Source of the DNA: Opitutales bacterium UBA2995
Lineage (GTDB): Bacteria > Verrucomicrobiota > Verrucomicrobiia > Opitutales > UBA2995
Direction: 5' to 3'
Length of the DNA: 48,125 bases
NCBI GenBank assembly: GCA_002346535.1
Contig: DDZZ01000074.1
Coordinates: 1-48,125, forward strand
Positions within the stretch are counted from its first letter, which is position 1. Each line of letters starts with the position of its first letter. The notes below the pieces were generated by a model that was given only the letters and a program-made list of their open reading frames with translations, was not told where the DNA came from and ran no database searches. Below, one piece after another: positions 16,442 to 24,910 of this stretch. The position numbers were made by a program, and so were the translations under genes.

Positions 16442-17626
16442 TCAGTGAGCCACCTGGAGATACTGAGACAACCATTGCCAGGGCCGTGCCCCGATTTCCT
16501 GATCCAATAGTTGCCTGAGCTCCTTGCAATCCTGCTGGGCTAAGTGGATAACATGAGGATCTTCAAGACAACGTGCCAACTCGCCGGCCAGCACCTTAGG
16601 TTTGGCCTTCTGCTGGGTAAATTCGGGATAGAAAGAGCGATTCAAAAGCAAGTTGGCAATGCCAATAAAGGGAACATTTACAACAGCTCTGCCCATCAAG
16701 TAGGTAAGGGGATGGATGGCATGTACGATCCTGCCCGGAATACCCGCCAGTGCGCAGCGAAGGGACATAGTTCCGGAGGGTGTCAGCACGGCACTTGCTT
16801 CAATTCTCCCTTCATTCTTTGACAATGAAACACGCGATTTGCTTTCAGGGAAATCTTCCAAAATTTTCTCAATCTCGGAACGTACAGTTTCGCTCGGATA
16901 GACAATGGTGGCCGACTTCTTCCCCGCGTTATTCAGATAAAGTTCATAGGTTCTCAAAAGTATCGGCAGGACGCGCTTGACATTGGATATCCGACTGCCA
17001 CCCAGCAAAAGAACCGGCGCCTCCGCATTGTAAACCAGCTCACAATCCTGCTTATGTTGCAAAAAAGGATGTCCCACGTACGTTGTGGCAAGTCCTGTAT
17101 CAGCAAAGACCTCTACCTCGAATGGGAATATCACCGACAGCGAATCCAGCAATTTACCCATCTCGTATTTGCGACCTTCCTTCCAGGCCCAGACCTGAGG
17201 GGCGATGTAATATAGCAAGGCAGTATTTCCCCCGGCCTTCTTGGCAACTCCAATTTTATTAAGAGCCTTGGTCAGTCTCAGATTGAAACCGGGATAGTCT
17301 ACAAAAAGAACAGCCTGTGGCGAATACGCCTCAATCCAATCGATTATTTTTTGAAAGAGCTGCTTGAAATATTTGTAGTGCTTCAACACCTCAATAAAAC
17401 CGACAACCGACATGTGAGTGAGGTCGAACAAGAGCTGTGCCCCTGCCTTTTGCAATAAAGGCCCGCCAACCGTGGCGACCCGCAATTCGGGACGCTCACT
17501 TAGCAAGTTTTTTACCAATACTGCGGCATGCTCGTCTCCGGAATGCTCCCCGGCGATGACCAAAAGATCGACCTTGCCTACCATCGGAGCATCCAGTTTC
17601 TCCGGCAATTCTGGAACATAGCTCAT
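16442..17626 (-). CDS. lpxB: Lipid-A-disaccharide synthase
   Basis: LpxB joins UDP-diacylglucosamine and lipid X into the lipid A disaccharide at the inner membrane, so its presence implies a lipopolysaccharide outer membrane. The 394-residue protein has the N-terminal AGEHSGDEHAAVLV motif, the FVDYPGFNLRL block and IAPQVWAWKEGR, all diagnostic for LpxB. A later LLLGGSRISNVKRVLP segment and PSGTMSLRCALAGIP belong to the C-terminal GT-B domain. Its start directly abuts the stop of the upstream oxidoreductase gene, so the two are surely co-transcribed. Confidence 0.95.
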   Translation of the reverse strand: MSYVPELPEKLDAPMVGKVDLLVIAGEHSGDEHAAVLVKNLLSERPELRVATVGGPLLQKAGAQLLFDLTHMSVVGFIEVLKHYKYFKQLFQKIIDWIEAYSPQAVLFVDYPGFNLRLTKALNKIGVAKKAGGNTALLYYIAPQVWAWKEGRKYEMGKLLDSLSVIFPFEVEVFADTGLATTYVGHPFLQHKQDCELVYNAEAPVLLLGGSRISNVKRVLPILLRTYELYLNNAGKKSATIVYPSETVRSEIEKILEDFPESKSRVSLSKNEGRIEASAVLTPSGTMSLRCALAGIPGRIVHAIHPLTYLMGRAVVNVPFIGIANLLLNRSFYPEFTQQKAKPKVLAGELARCLEDPHVIHLAQQDCKELRQLLDQEIGARPWQWLSQYLQVAH

Positions 17627-18559
17627 TTAAGGGACGCGTTGTCTGATTTGCTCGGTAATTTGCAAGGCCAGTTCCAATGCTCGTTTACCTAGTGTCGCAT
17701 CTACCTTGGGATTGGAAAATCCCCGGATACAATCCAGAAAGGAAGCGAGCTCGATCTTCAAAGGCTCGCCCTTTTCGATCGGTAACTCTTCCTTTTCTAG
17801 CTGCAATCCATTCCGTTTCACAAAATGACCCTCCTGGTTCATGAAATCGATCGACAAGTAGGCATTGGATTGAAACACGCGGATCTCGCGAACCTTTTTT
17901 TCGCTGACTCGGCTGGTATTAACGTTGGCTACCGCACCATTCTGAAATGTTATTCGTGAGTTTGCGATATCTTCCGTGGGAGAAAGTACATTAACACCCA
18001 CTGATTCTACTTTTTCGACTGGCGAACCTACCAAATGCAAAATCACTCCTAAATCGTGTATCATCAAATCCAATACAACCCCGACTTCCGTGCCCCTGGG
18101 GCTAAAAGGCGCCAACCGATCAGCGGTAATGAATAATGGTTTCTCAACCACGTTTTCAAGGTAGCTGGTCACTGGGTTGTAGTGCTCGATATGTCCGACT
18201 TGAACGAGACAGCTGTTTCGATTGGCGGCTTCCAGAATTGTCTCGGCTTCCTCGCCACTGACACAAAGCGGTTTTTCTATCAATAGATGGCAGCCCTTAT
18301 CCAACAAGGGTACGGCAACCTCACAATGTTTATCAGTCGTTACTACCACACTGATCGCATCGCAGACCTTCGCCAATTCTTCCAGCGATCCAAACAAGGG
18401 GCAGCCATATTGCTCCGCAATCTCCCGACCCCGATCCCGATCAACCTCAAAAATTCCAGCGAGGTCGCATTCTTCCAATTCACTGTAAATGCGGGCATGG
18501 TGTTGCCCGAGGTAACCCACTCCGGCAACGCCACATTGAATTCGTTTATCAGAGTTCAT
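17627..18559 (-). CDS. Gfo/Idh/MocA family NAD(P)-dependent oxidoreductase
   Basis: The 310-residue protein has an N-terminal Rossmann domain beginning CGVAGVGYLGQHHARIYSEL and the substrate-side motif LIEKPLCVSGEEAE (EKP, about residues 94-96), both typical of the family. The next block, DLMIHDLGVILHLVGSPV, carries the conserved D-x-x-x-H-D. I chose the ATG at 18559, since the upstream in-frame region lies inside the ABC transporter gene. Placed between lolD and lpxB with overlap on one side and zero spacing on the other, it may modify a sugar used in cell-envelope synthesis; that role is an inference. Confidence 0.85.
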   Translation of the reverse strand: MNSDKRIQCGVAGVGYLGQHHARIYSELEECDLAGIFEVDRDRGREIAEQYGCPLFGSLEELAKVCDAISVVVTTDKHCEVAVPLLDKGCHLLIEKPLCVSGEEAETILEAANRNSCLVQVGHIEHYNPVTSYLENVVEKPLFITADRLAPFSPRGTEVGVVLDLMIHDLGVILHLVGSPVEKVESVGVNVLSPTEDIANSRITFQNGAVANVNTSRVSEKKVREIRVFQSNAYLSIDFMNQEGHFVKRNGLQLEKEELPIEKGEPLKIELASFLDCIRGFSNPKVDATLGKRALELALQITEQIRQRVP

Positions 18560-19256
18560 CGGTGATAATTTCCAATTTGCCAAGGTGAAGTTGATAACGT
18601 TTTTCCGTCTTGAGGGCATGCCCGTTGTTATGAGTCACCAGAATCAAACTGGTTCCTTCTTCGCGAGCAATTTCAAGAAGAAGTTCGATAACAGAATCGC
18701 CAGTGTGCTCATCCAAATTCCCGGTCGGCTCGTCTGCCAATATCAGATTAGGCCGGATCATCAGGGCTCGGGCAATCGCCACCCTCTGCCTTTCTCCGCC
18801 GGAAAGTTTTTCCACAGAAAAATTCATCCGGTCATGCAGACCAACCCGGGTGATTAATTTCCCGGCTCGTTCACGGTCATTGGGTCGTGGAGCGCCCAAC
18901 AGTCGAGTCGCCATTATTACATTGTCCAATACATTCAGCTCAGGCAGCAAATAATAAGCCTGAAATATCAATCCCATTTGCGAAGCCCGCTTGGCAGCAA
19001 GAGCGGAGGAAGACTGGTTTACAATGGCCTCTCCATCCCAAAAGAGTTGTCCCTCCTCAAATGTCTCCAATCCCGAAATAATATTGAGAAAAGTGGTTTT
19101 GCCGCTACCGGATTCACCCTGGATTGCAACCGCCTGTCCACTCTCCAGCGTGAAATCTACGCCTTGGAGCACCCGAATCCAATCACTTCCATTCGGAAAT
19201 GATTTTTCGATGGAACGTGTTTCCAGCACCGGAGTCCTGTTTTCTGCATTTTCCAC
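18549..19256 (-). CDS. LolD-type ABC transporter ATP-binding protein
   Basis: This 235-residue ATPase resembles LolD/MacB-type proteins, which power lipoprotein release or efflux. Walker A is GESGSGKT (47-54), the signature is LSGGERQ (151-157) and Walker B is LILADEP (171-177), followed by TGNLD, typical of this subfamily. The membrane partner (LolC/E) does not lie in the window. The stop overlaps the start of the oxidoreductase gene by 11 bases, so LolD, oxidoreductase and lpxB form one operon. The LolD name is the most likely role but the subfamily also includes FtsE-like and MacB-like members. Confidence 0.83.
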   Translation of the reverse strand: MENAENRTPVLETRSIEKSFPNGSDWIRVLQGVDFTLESGQAVAIQGESGSGKTTFLNIISGLETFEEGQLFWDGEAIVNQSSSALAAKRASQMGLIFQAYYLLPELNVLDNVIMATRLLGAPRPNDRERAGKLITRVGLHDRMNFSVEKLSGGERQRVAIARALMIRPNLILADEPTGNLDEHTGDSVIELLLEIAREEGTSLILVTHNNGHALKTEKRYQLHLGKLEIITDEL

Positions 19257-19446
19257 GCCCTACATTACTGAGGAGCCTACCAACCAGTTGGCAAGCCGTA
19301 TCTAATCCAGATAAATAAACCCTCGCAGGATTCACAGTCACCGGAAAGCTTGACCCAGGTTAGTTTGCTTCAATTCTTCCTTACCGGATTGCCCCGATAT
19401 AGATTCCGAAAGCAACACGGTGATTGAACCTAGTCTCCTTCCTATT

Positions 19447-20943
19447 ATGAAAAAAATCCAATTTCTTCTAGGCCTAAGAATTTCCTTGGTTATTATTTCA
19501 TTGGGTCCATTAAGCATGCTGAATGCCCAAACCACAGATCGGCCCAATATTCTCTGGATCGTGGCCGATGACATGTCTGCGAACCTCTCCTGCTATGGTG
19601 AAACATTAATTGAGACTCCTCATTTGGATAAATTGGCCTCGAATGGCATTCAGTTTACCAAAGCTTTTGTGACTTCACCTGTCTGTTCAACCAATCGCTC
19701 GGCATTCATCACTGGAATGTATCAGACATCGATTGGCGCGCATCACCACCGGTCAGGTCGAGGCGAATTAAAGATTAACCTGCCAGATGGAATCCGACCC
19801 GTTCCTGAACTTTTTCAAGAAGCCGGTTACTACACCGCCATAACAGGTTGGCCTGGTCGAGATAGACAAAACCTTGGGAAGACGGATTACAATTTTGAGT
19901 GGGACCGGGCCATGTATGACGGGCCCGACTGGAGTAAGCGCAAACCAGGCCAACCTTTTTTTGCACAAATCCAACTGCGCGGTGGCAAACACCGAGGTGG
20001 AGATCTGGCAGCCAGTAGAAAGTTCGCCAAACAAATCGAAAAGATGTTTGGTAATAAAACCGATCCGGCGAAAGTAACGCTTCCTCCTTATTACCCGGAT
20101 GATCCCGTGCTTCGTGAAGATTGGGCCGCATACCTGGATTCGGTCCGCATAACCGACAAATTTGTCGGGGATGCCATCCAACGCCTCAAAGAGGAAGGCA
20201 ACCTGGGAAATACCGTCGTCATTTTCATGACCGACCACGGAATCAGTCATGCCCGCGGCAAACAGTTTCTTTATGAAGAAGGAATCCACATACCTTTTAT
20301 CGTTGCTGGTGCTGGAATCGAGGCAAGCCAAGTTCGCGATGACTTGATCGAGCATATTGATATCGCAGCTATTTCATTGGGACTAGCTGGCATCAAAATC
20401 CCGGATTACATGCAAGCCAAAGATATCATCAGTCCCGATTACAAAAAAAGAAATGTCATATTCTCGGCTCGAGACCGTTGCGATGAAACCATTGAACACC
20501 TGCGCTGCTTACGTACGAATCGCTACAAATACATTCGCAATTTCCTCTATAAACGGCCCCACATGCAGCCCAATCGTTACAAGGACAATAAAGACATTAT
20601 CAAAGCCCTGCTCGCCGCTCATAAGGCGGGAGCCCTAAACGAAGCCCAATCACTTATTTTCAACGCCCCGAGACCTAAGGAAGAACTCTTCGACCTGAAA
20701 AAAGATCCGCACGAGATTCAAAACCTTGCCGACGATCCGAAGCATGAAAAACGCCTGATACGATTCCGTAATAAATTGGCTCGATGGATGAAACACACTA
20801 ACGATCACGGCCCAGAATCACAAGCCAGGTACGACAGCGACATGGCTGTTTACCTTAAGTCGAAAAGCGCCGACCCCGTCCAAGGAAAAATCCTCACCGA
20901 CAATATCACCCTCATGAAAAAGTGGGCCTCCGAAGGTAAGTAG
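19447..20943 (+). CDS. Secreted sulfatase
   Basis: The 498-residue protein starts with a signal peptide (MKKIQFLLGLRISLVIISLG, cleaved near Ala27). It has the metal-binding DRPNILWIVADD and the sulfatase signature VCSTNRSAFITGMY, in which Cys80 would be converted to formylglycine. The usual motif is C-x-S/P/A-x-R; here the third position is Thr. The segment FMTDHGISHARGKQFLYEEG supplies the second Asp/His/Lys set. Such enzymes remove sulfate from carbohydrates outside the cytoplasm. I chose the ATG at 19447 over an in-frame codon 9 residues upstream because the signal peptide begins there. Confidence 0.9.
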   Translation: MKKIQFLLGLRISLVIISLGPLSMLNAQTTDRPNILWIVADDMSANLSCYGETLIETPHLDKLASNGIQFTKAFVTSPVCSTNRSAFITGMYQTSIGAHHHRSGRGELKINLPDGIRPVPELFQEAGYYTAITGWPGRDRQNLGKTDYNFEWDRAMYDGPDWSKRKPGQPFFAQIQLRGGKHRGGDLAASRKFAKQIEKMFGNKTDPAKVTLPPYYPDDPVLREDWAAYLDSVRITDKFVGDAIQRLKEEGNLGNTVVIFMTDHGISHARGKQFLYEEGIHIPFIVAGAGIEASQVRDDLIEHIDIAAISLGLAGIKIPDYMQAKDIISPDYKKRNVIFSARDRCDETIEHLRCLRTNRYKYIRNFLYKRPHMQPNRYKDNKDIIKALLAAHKAGALNEAQSLIFNAPRPKEELFDLKKDPHEIQNLADDPKHEKRLIRFRNKLARWMKHTNDHGPESQARYDSDMAVYLKSKSADPVQGKILTDNITLMKKWASEGK

Positions 20944-21261
20944 TTTCCTAGTCTGGCTAACCTACTCTCTGACTTGCGAAGCCTAGCTCGTTGTGACACC
21001 TCAATTCTTCGTAGCAAAGCGGAGTCCACTTACTAACCGTCTTGATCTTGGTCTCGATCTCTATCTCACTCCAACTTCCCAATAGCTTCATCAAAAATGC
21101 TGAGCAGATGAACGCCCATCCGATTCGAAAACGCCTCGAGTCCGGTAATGCTCTTTGCGTTCCCTTAGTTGATCGATGAAAAAGGTACTGTCTACTTGGG
21201 ACTATAAAGGATCATGCCCTAGAATGACTCGAGTGGCATTTGTGAGCCATGGCATCAATTT
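20944..21261. other. Intergenic region, probably degenerate
   Basis: No intact gene is visible. The region leads into a cytochrome c C-terminal remnant at 21262-21369 and may hold the decayed upstream part of the same gene, but I could not read it. Confidence 0.3.
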
Positions 21262-21369
21262 CCAGAAGAACCACAGGCCTTTGCCCCGGGAGCCATCATG
21301 GGCTTTCCGGGAATCAGTGATGCCACCCAACGAAGCCAAATCATCGATTCCATGGTCTCACTGAACTAA
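21262..21369 (+). pseudogene. C-terminal remnant of a class I cytochrome c
   Basis: Thirty-five readable codons up to a TAA end as AFAPGAIMGFPGISDATQR and then SQIIDSMVSLN. This matches the conserved end of class I cytochromes c, where a Pro-Gly-x-x-Met segment supplies the axial Met and a Asp-x-x-x-Arg helix closes the fold. No CxxCH motif or start codon can be found upstream in frame, so only the tail survives. Confidence 0.5.
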
Positions 21370-21416
21370 GAAGTTCCAAGCAGAGACGAACTCGCCAAGA
21401 AAGAAGAGTAATTAAC

Positions 21417-22550
21417 CTACATGCGCTTCAACACCCGGCGCATCATCGATTCGCGGGTCTCTATACTTTCACAAAGTTTCATTTGCACCCGACCACGGTT
21501 GAGATTTTGAGCTGGGTAATTGGTTTTAAAATATACGTCGCCGGCCAAATAGTCTGTGAAAAAACGAAGTCCAAGTTCGAAGGTAATGAGCCGCACAGAA
21601 TCGTACAGATAATTCCGGTCCCAATCCGTCAGAAATTTTTTAGCCTGTTTCAGATAGCCACGAACCAGTGCTTCAAAAGAATCCACGTCGACAAATACAC
21701 AACTCAAATCCTTAGCCTCCTCCCCCGCCGGATTGCATACCGAACGAACACAATCACCGAAATCGTAATGGATCAGCCCGGGTTTCACGGTGTCGAGATC
21801 AATAATCGCAGTACCCTTCCCAGTAATGTTATCCATCATGATGTTGGTGATCTTCGGATCCCCGTGGATAGGCCTGAGTTGCAACTCCCCTCGTTGAAGC
21901 GCGTCCTCCAAAACAGATGCAAATCCTCGACGCTCCTGAACAAATTCCTCAATGCGCCTCGCCTCGGATGAGGCCGACAACTTTTTCTGAGCTCCTTCCG
22001 TCTTAACGACCTCGTCATGATATTTCAAGTATCCAGGAGTGATGTGAAAACCTGGAAGGGTGTCTTCCAATTGATCGATCGGGAAATCTGCAATCACGCT
22101 TTGGAAATGACCCAAGACAAATCCAGCCTCATGAGCATGTTCCAAGTTCATCAGTTTTTCATGCGAGGTAGCAGAAGCGATCATGGATAAGGCCCTCCAG
22201 TATTCCCCTTCGGCGTCTACAAAAAAGTCCTCGCCCTTGAGAGTGGGTATCACTTTGGGCAATTGCCATATGCGGTTGGGACTTTCTGCCTGTTCTTCAA
22301 GTCGTTCATGCCCATAATCTGTAATCGCCTTCATGTTTGCCATAACCAATTCCGGCTTTGGAAACACCGCCTGGCTTATCCTCTGAAGCACGAATTGCAC
22401 TTCCGAATAAGTCGTTCTCTTGATGACTCGGTAGGTGTCATTCACGTTCCCGGTATCGATGCTTAATACCGTCACCACTTGACCGGGTACATCAAATTCT
22501 GCAGCGATTGACTCAGGTAGCATGCCAGTTATCTCATATTTTCGTGGCAA
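21417..22550 (-). CDS. NahK-like phosphotransferase (N-acetylhexosamine 1-kinase type)
   Basis: This 377-residue kinase of the aminoglycoside phosphotransferase/choline kinase fold has the catalytic loop RPIHGDPKITNIMMD (His229, Asp231, Asn236) and the metal-binding IIDLDTVKPG (Asp251, Asp253). The following GLIHYDFGDCVRS and the N-terminal FVLQRISQAVFPKPELVMANM are like NahK, which phosphorylates N-acetylhexosamines at C1 during salvage of mucin or milk sugars. Substrate is an inference. The sulfatase some 470 bases away on the other strand would fit release of such sugars from sulfated glycans. Confidence 0.78.
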   Translation of the reverse strand: MPRKYEITGMLPESIAAEFDVPGQVVTVLSIDTGNVNDTYRVIKRTTYSEVQFVLQRISQAVFPKPELVMANMKAITDYGHERLEEQAESPNRIWQLPKVIPTLKGEDFFVDAEGEYWRALSMIASATSHEKLMNLEHAHEAGFVLGHFQSVIADFPIDQLEDTLPGFHITPGYLKYHDEVVKTEGAQKKLSASSEARRIEEFVQERRGFASVLEDALQRGELQLRPIHGDPKITNIMMDNITGKGTAIIDLDTVKPGLIHYDFGDCVRSVCNPAGEEAKDLSCVFVDVDSFEALVRGYLKQAKKFLTDWDRNYLYDSVRLITFELGLRFFTDYLAGDVYFKTNYPAQNLNRGRVQMKLCESIETRESMMRRVLKRM

Positions 22551-22644
22551 GGTTGTCTACAGCATAGTTTCTCTGCGATATCGACAACAGGATCGACACC
22601 CCTATGCTACGATTAGAAATTTCGGATCGATTAAAGCTTACGCC

Positions 22645-22788
22645 ATGAATCAATTTCCCTAAAAAACCAAAGGACTGGATACCCATCCGAGAAGGACATT
22701 TCTTAAAACCATGGTGGCAGCTGGGACATCTCCGGTCATTTTACCATCCTTGAGCTCAGGTATGAATCACGGCTCAAAAAGCAATTAG
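22645..22788 (+). pseudogene. Orphan Tat-signal fragment
   Basis: The frame starts MNQFP, is interrupted by TAA and then reads HPRRTFLKTMVAAGTSPVIL before ending at a TAG. RRTFLK with a following hydrophobic helix is a classic twin-arginine signal, as found on exported Gfo/Idh-type and other redox enzymes. No mature domain follows, so this is the decayed 5' end of a lost gene. Confidence 0.55.
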
Positions 22789-23369
22789 GAAGTTAATTCT
22801 CGGCATTGTTATGAGTATCCTTCGAGATTCTGATTCACCTTGCGTTTATTTTGCAGGTTGCGCCCGATAGATTGGTGGCTCAGCGAATCGTTGGAATGCA
22901 ATGAAATTAGAAGATCTCCAGGCAATTCCTAGAATAAGCCTTCGCTCCTTGTTAAGAATCAATCTGTAATTCCGTTTCTCAACTAATCGATTCAGTCTGC
23001 TGGGTCATCATGTCCCGCCATAGCAATGTCTCCAAGAACCCTTGGTTATATTAAATTGTCCCGAGCAACGCGACGTGACCGGGCTGCGCAGCAGAACCTG
23101 ACCAATCAAAATGTAGGAGGGGGTTCATCCCCCCATTGCTTGGTTTTATCTGGAACGGTCGGGGCGTAAGGACCCTCCTAAAAAGCCGCACAAAGTTTCG
23201 TCCATCATTCAACATTTTTTCTTGTTTCAGAAAAGTCCCGCAATGGCAAAAGGACGGATCCTTGCAATCTTGAAAGAGCAAATCGGAGTCAACTGATGGC
23301 TTAGCGTGTCGCCTCCAGCTCGAAAGAAGGTTTGACCACATTGAGGCTAAGATGGACTACTAAAAGTTG
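22789..23369. other. Gene-free region with a palindromic element
   Basis: No convincing gene lies in these 581 bases. A 96-codon minus-strand frame (23051-23341) runs through a palindromic repeat and reads poorly. The repeat at 23114-23180 is listed separately. Confidence 0.4.
23114..23180. repeat. Imperfect palindromic intergenic element
   Basis: TAGGAGGG at 23114-23121 is matched by CCCTCCTA at 23173-23180. Just inside, a GGGGG-TTCAT-CCCCC hairpin lies on the left arm and a CGGGGCG block on the right arm, giving a partly symmetric element of 67 bases. It lies upstream of the Nramp-related gene. Confidence 0.5.
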
Positions 23370-24809
23370 ATGGACCTGATTCGCTACCCTGAACCACCTA
23401 AGCAGTTGACGGATCATGGGTGGTGGAAATCAATCGGCTTCCTTGGTCCCGGAATTATTATAGCCTCCGTCTCTATCGGAACGGGAGAAACGATATTTGC
23501 CTCGCGGGGAGGCGCTATTTTCGGTTATGCAATTTTGTGGTGCTTCACCCTTGGACTGATTATGAAAGCCATTCAATTGTATGCCAGCTCACGTTACATG
23601 ATGCTTTCGGGCGAGCATCCCATGCAAAGCTGGACACAACTTCCTGGTCCCCGTGGCTGGCTGCCCATCGGACTGTTGTTTATAACCGCAATTTGCCTGC
23701 CTTTCCTGTTGGCCGCCCTGTCCATTTCGGTTGGATCCATACTCGCCTGGATGTATTCTAAAAGTGAGGCCTCGGAAATTACGGTAAGAACCTGGGCAAC
23801 CGGCTTGGTTCTTGTAGCCGCGCTCTTCGGTTGGAACCAAAATTATAAGAGTTTGGAGAAGTCCCAAACAGTGATCGTCGCAGTGTTGCTTATAACCATC
23901 GTGATCGCGGCCATTGCCTGCCAGCCAAACGTGGTGGCACTTTTTAAAGGCATGTTTGTTCCCGTATTGCCCGAATACAAAAGCTGGATCACAGTCTCCT
24001 ACCCAAACATCGCTGTCAAAGCACCTTGGATTGAATTGGTGACTTACGTAGGAATCATAGGTGGAGGCTTGCCCGCTTACATCGGTTACTTCGGCTTTCT
24101 GCGCGACAAACAATGGGGTCTGTTCCAAAACCAATCCATTTACCAACATTCAACCCAATCGGGTTTCCAAGAAATCGATAGTAGTGAAGAAAACCTTAGA
24201 AACAGCCGCAACTGGTTGCGTGCCATCAAGATCGACGTGGGCGGTTCCTTTATCGCCATCTTTATTTTTTCATGCGCCTTCATGGTCCTTGGAGCCGTCA
24301 TTCTTCACAAAAGCCAAATGGTACCTGATCAATTCGATTTGCTCACCCACCAGGAAAAGTTTCTTACCACACTCAGCCCTTATCTGGTTATCCTGTATAG
24401 AGTGGGAATCGTTGCTGCTATTGGAGGCACTCTCTTCGCCACTTTCGACGTCTGGACTAAAAGTGTTTACGAAGGTCTGCTTCCTTTCAAAAAATCCGAT
24501 AAATCCTTCTCTATCTCCAAGCTTAAGAAAATAATTATCATTACCACGACTATCATCGGAATCAGCGTGATATGGTTGGGCCTGGTTTGGGAAACTATTT
24601 CTAATCCAATTACCATTGTAGCGGTTCCTGCATTGTTGGGCGGAACCACCGGATGCGGTATATGGTGCTTAGGCGTCGCTTGGGCGGATCGTCGAAATTT
24701 GCCGGAAGGCTTCAGAATGAACATGACGCTTTTTGTGGCCCTGGTCATTTCTGGTGTGGCACTATTAGGAATGGGCCTATTGGGATTTTATTTCAAATTC
24801 ATAGGATGA
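23370..24809 (+). CDS. Nramp-related divalent metal transporter, non-canonical
   Basis: This 479-residue polytopic membrane protein has about eleven helices and an N-terminus that aligns by eye with the first helix of Nramp transporters (GPGIIIASVSIGTGE at residues 26-40). In canonical Nramp the metal-binding DPGN motif sits at the end of this segment; here it reads GTGE. In the sixth helix the canonical MPHN is replaced by LPAY (GGGLPAYIGY). Both metal ligands are therefore absent, so transport of manganese or iron by the usual mechanism is doubtful. I chose ATG 23370 over a preceding TTG. Family assignment is good, substrate unknown. Confidence 0.75.
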   Translation: MDLIRYPEPPKQLTDHGWWKSIGFLGPGIIIASVSIGTGETIFASRGGAIFGYAILWCFTLGLIMKAIQLYASSRYMMLSGEHPMQSWTQLPGPRGWLPIGLLFITAICLPFLLAALSISVGSILAWMYSKSEASEITVRTWATGLVLVAALFGWNQNYKSLEKSQTVIVAVLLITIVIAAIACQPNVVALFKGMFVPVLPEYKSWITVSYPNIAVKAPWIELVTYVGIIGGGLPAYIGYFGFLRDKQWGLFQNQSIYQHSTQSGFQEIDSSEENLRNSRNWLRAIKIDVGGSFIAIFIFSCAFMVLGAVILHKSQMVPDQFDLLTHQEKFLTTLSPYLVILYRVGIVAAIGGTLFATFDVWTKSVYEGLLPFKKSDKSFSISKLKKIIIITTTIIGISVIWLGLVWETISNPITIVAVPALLGGTTGCGIWCLGVAWADRRNLPEGFRMNMTLFVALVISGVALLGMGLLGFYFKFIG

Positions 24810-24824
24810 GGCTCCATCACCCTA

Positions 24825-24896
24825 CTTTAGGAGCTGCTTTAGCTGCAAAGCCAAATATCCTTTAATAAAGGATCGCAGCTAAAGCAGCTCCTAAAG
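24825..24896. repeat. Nested perfect palindrome downstream of the Nramp-related gene
   Basis: Two 22-base arms (24825-24846 and 24875-24896) are perfect inverted copies, rich in AGCTGCTTTAGCTGC. Between them lies a second palindrome ATCCTTTA-A-TAAAGGAT (24857-24873). The element lies 15 bases after the transporter stop and 14 bases before the next start, so it could act as a terminator or mRNA stabiliser, or be a mobile palindrome. Confidence 0.75.
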
Positions 24897-24910
24897 AAAA
24901 ATAAATTCAA

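Noticed and set aside
23051..23341. 96-codon minus-strand frame before the Nramp-related gene
   Set aside because: It reads through a palindromic element and shows no domain.
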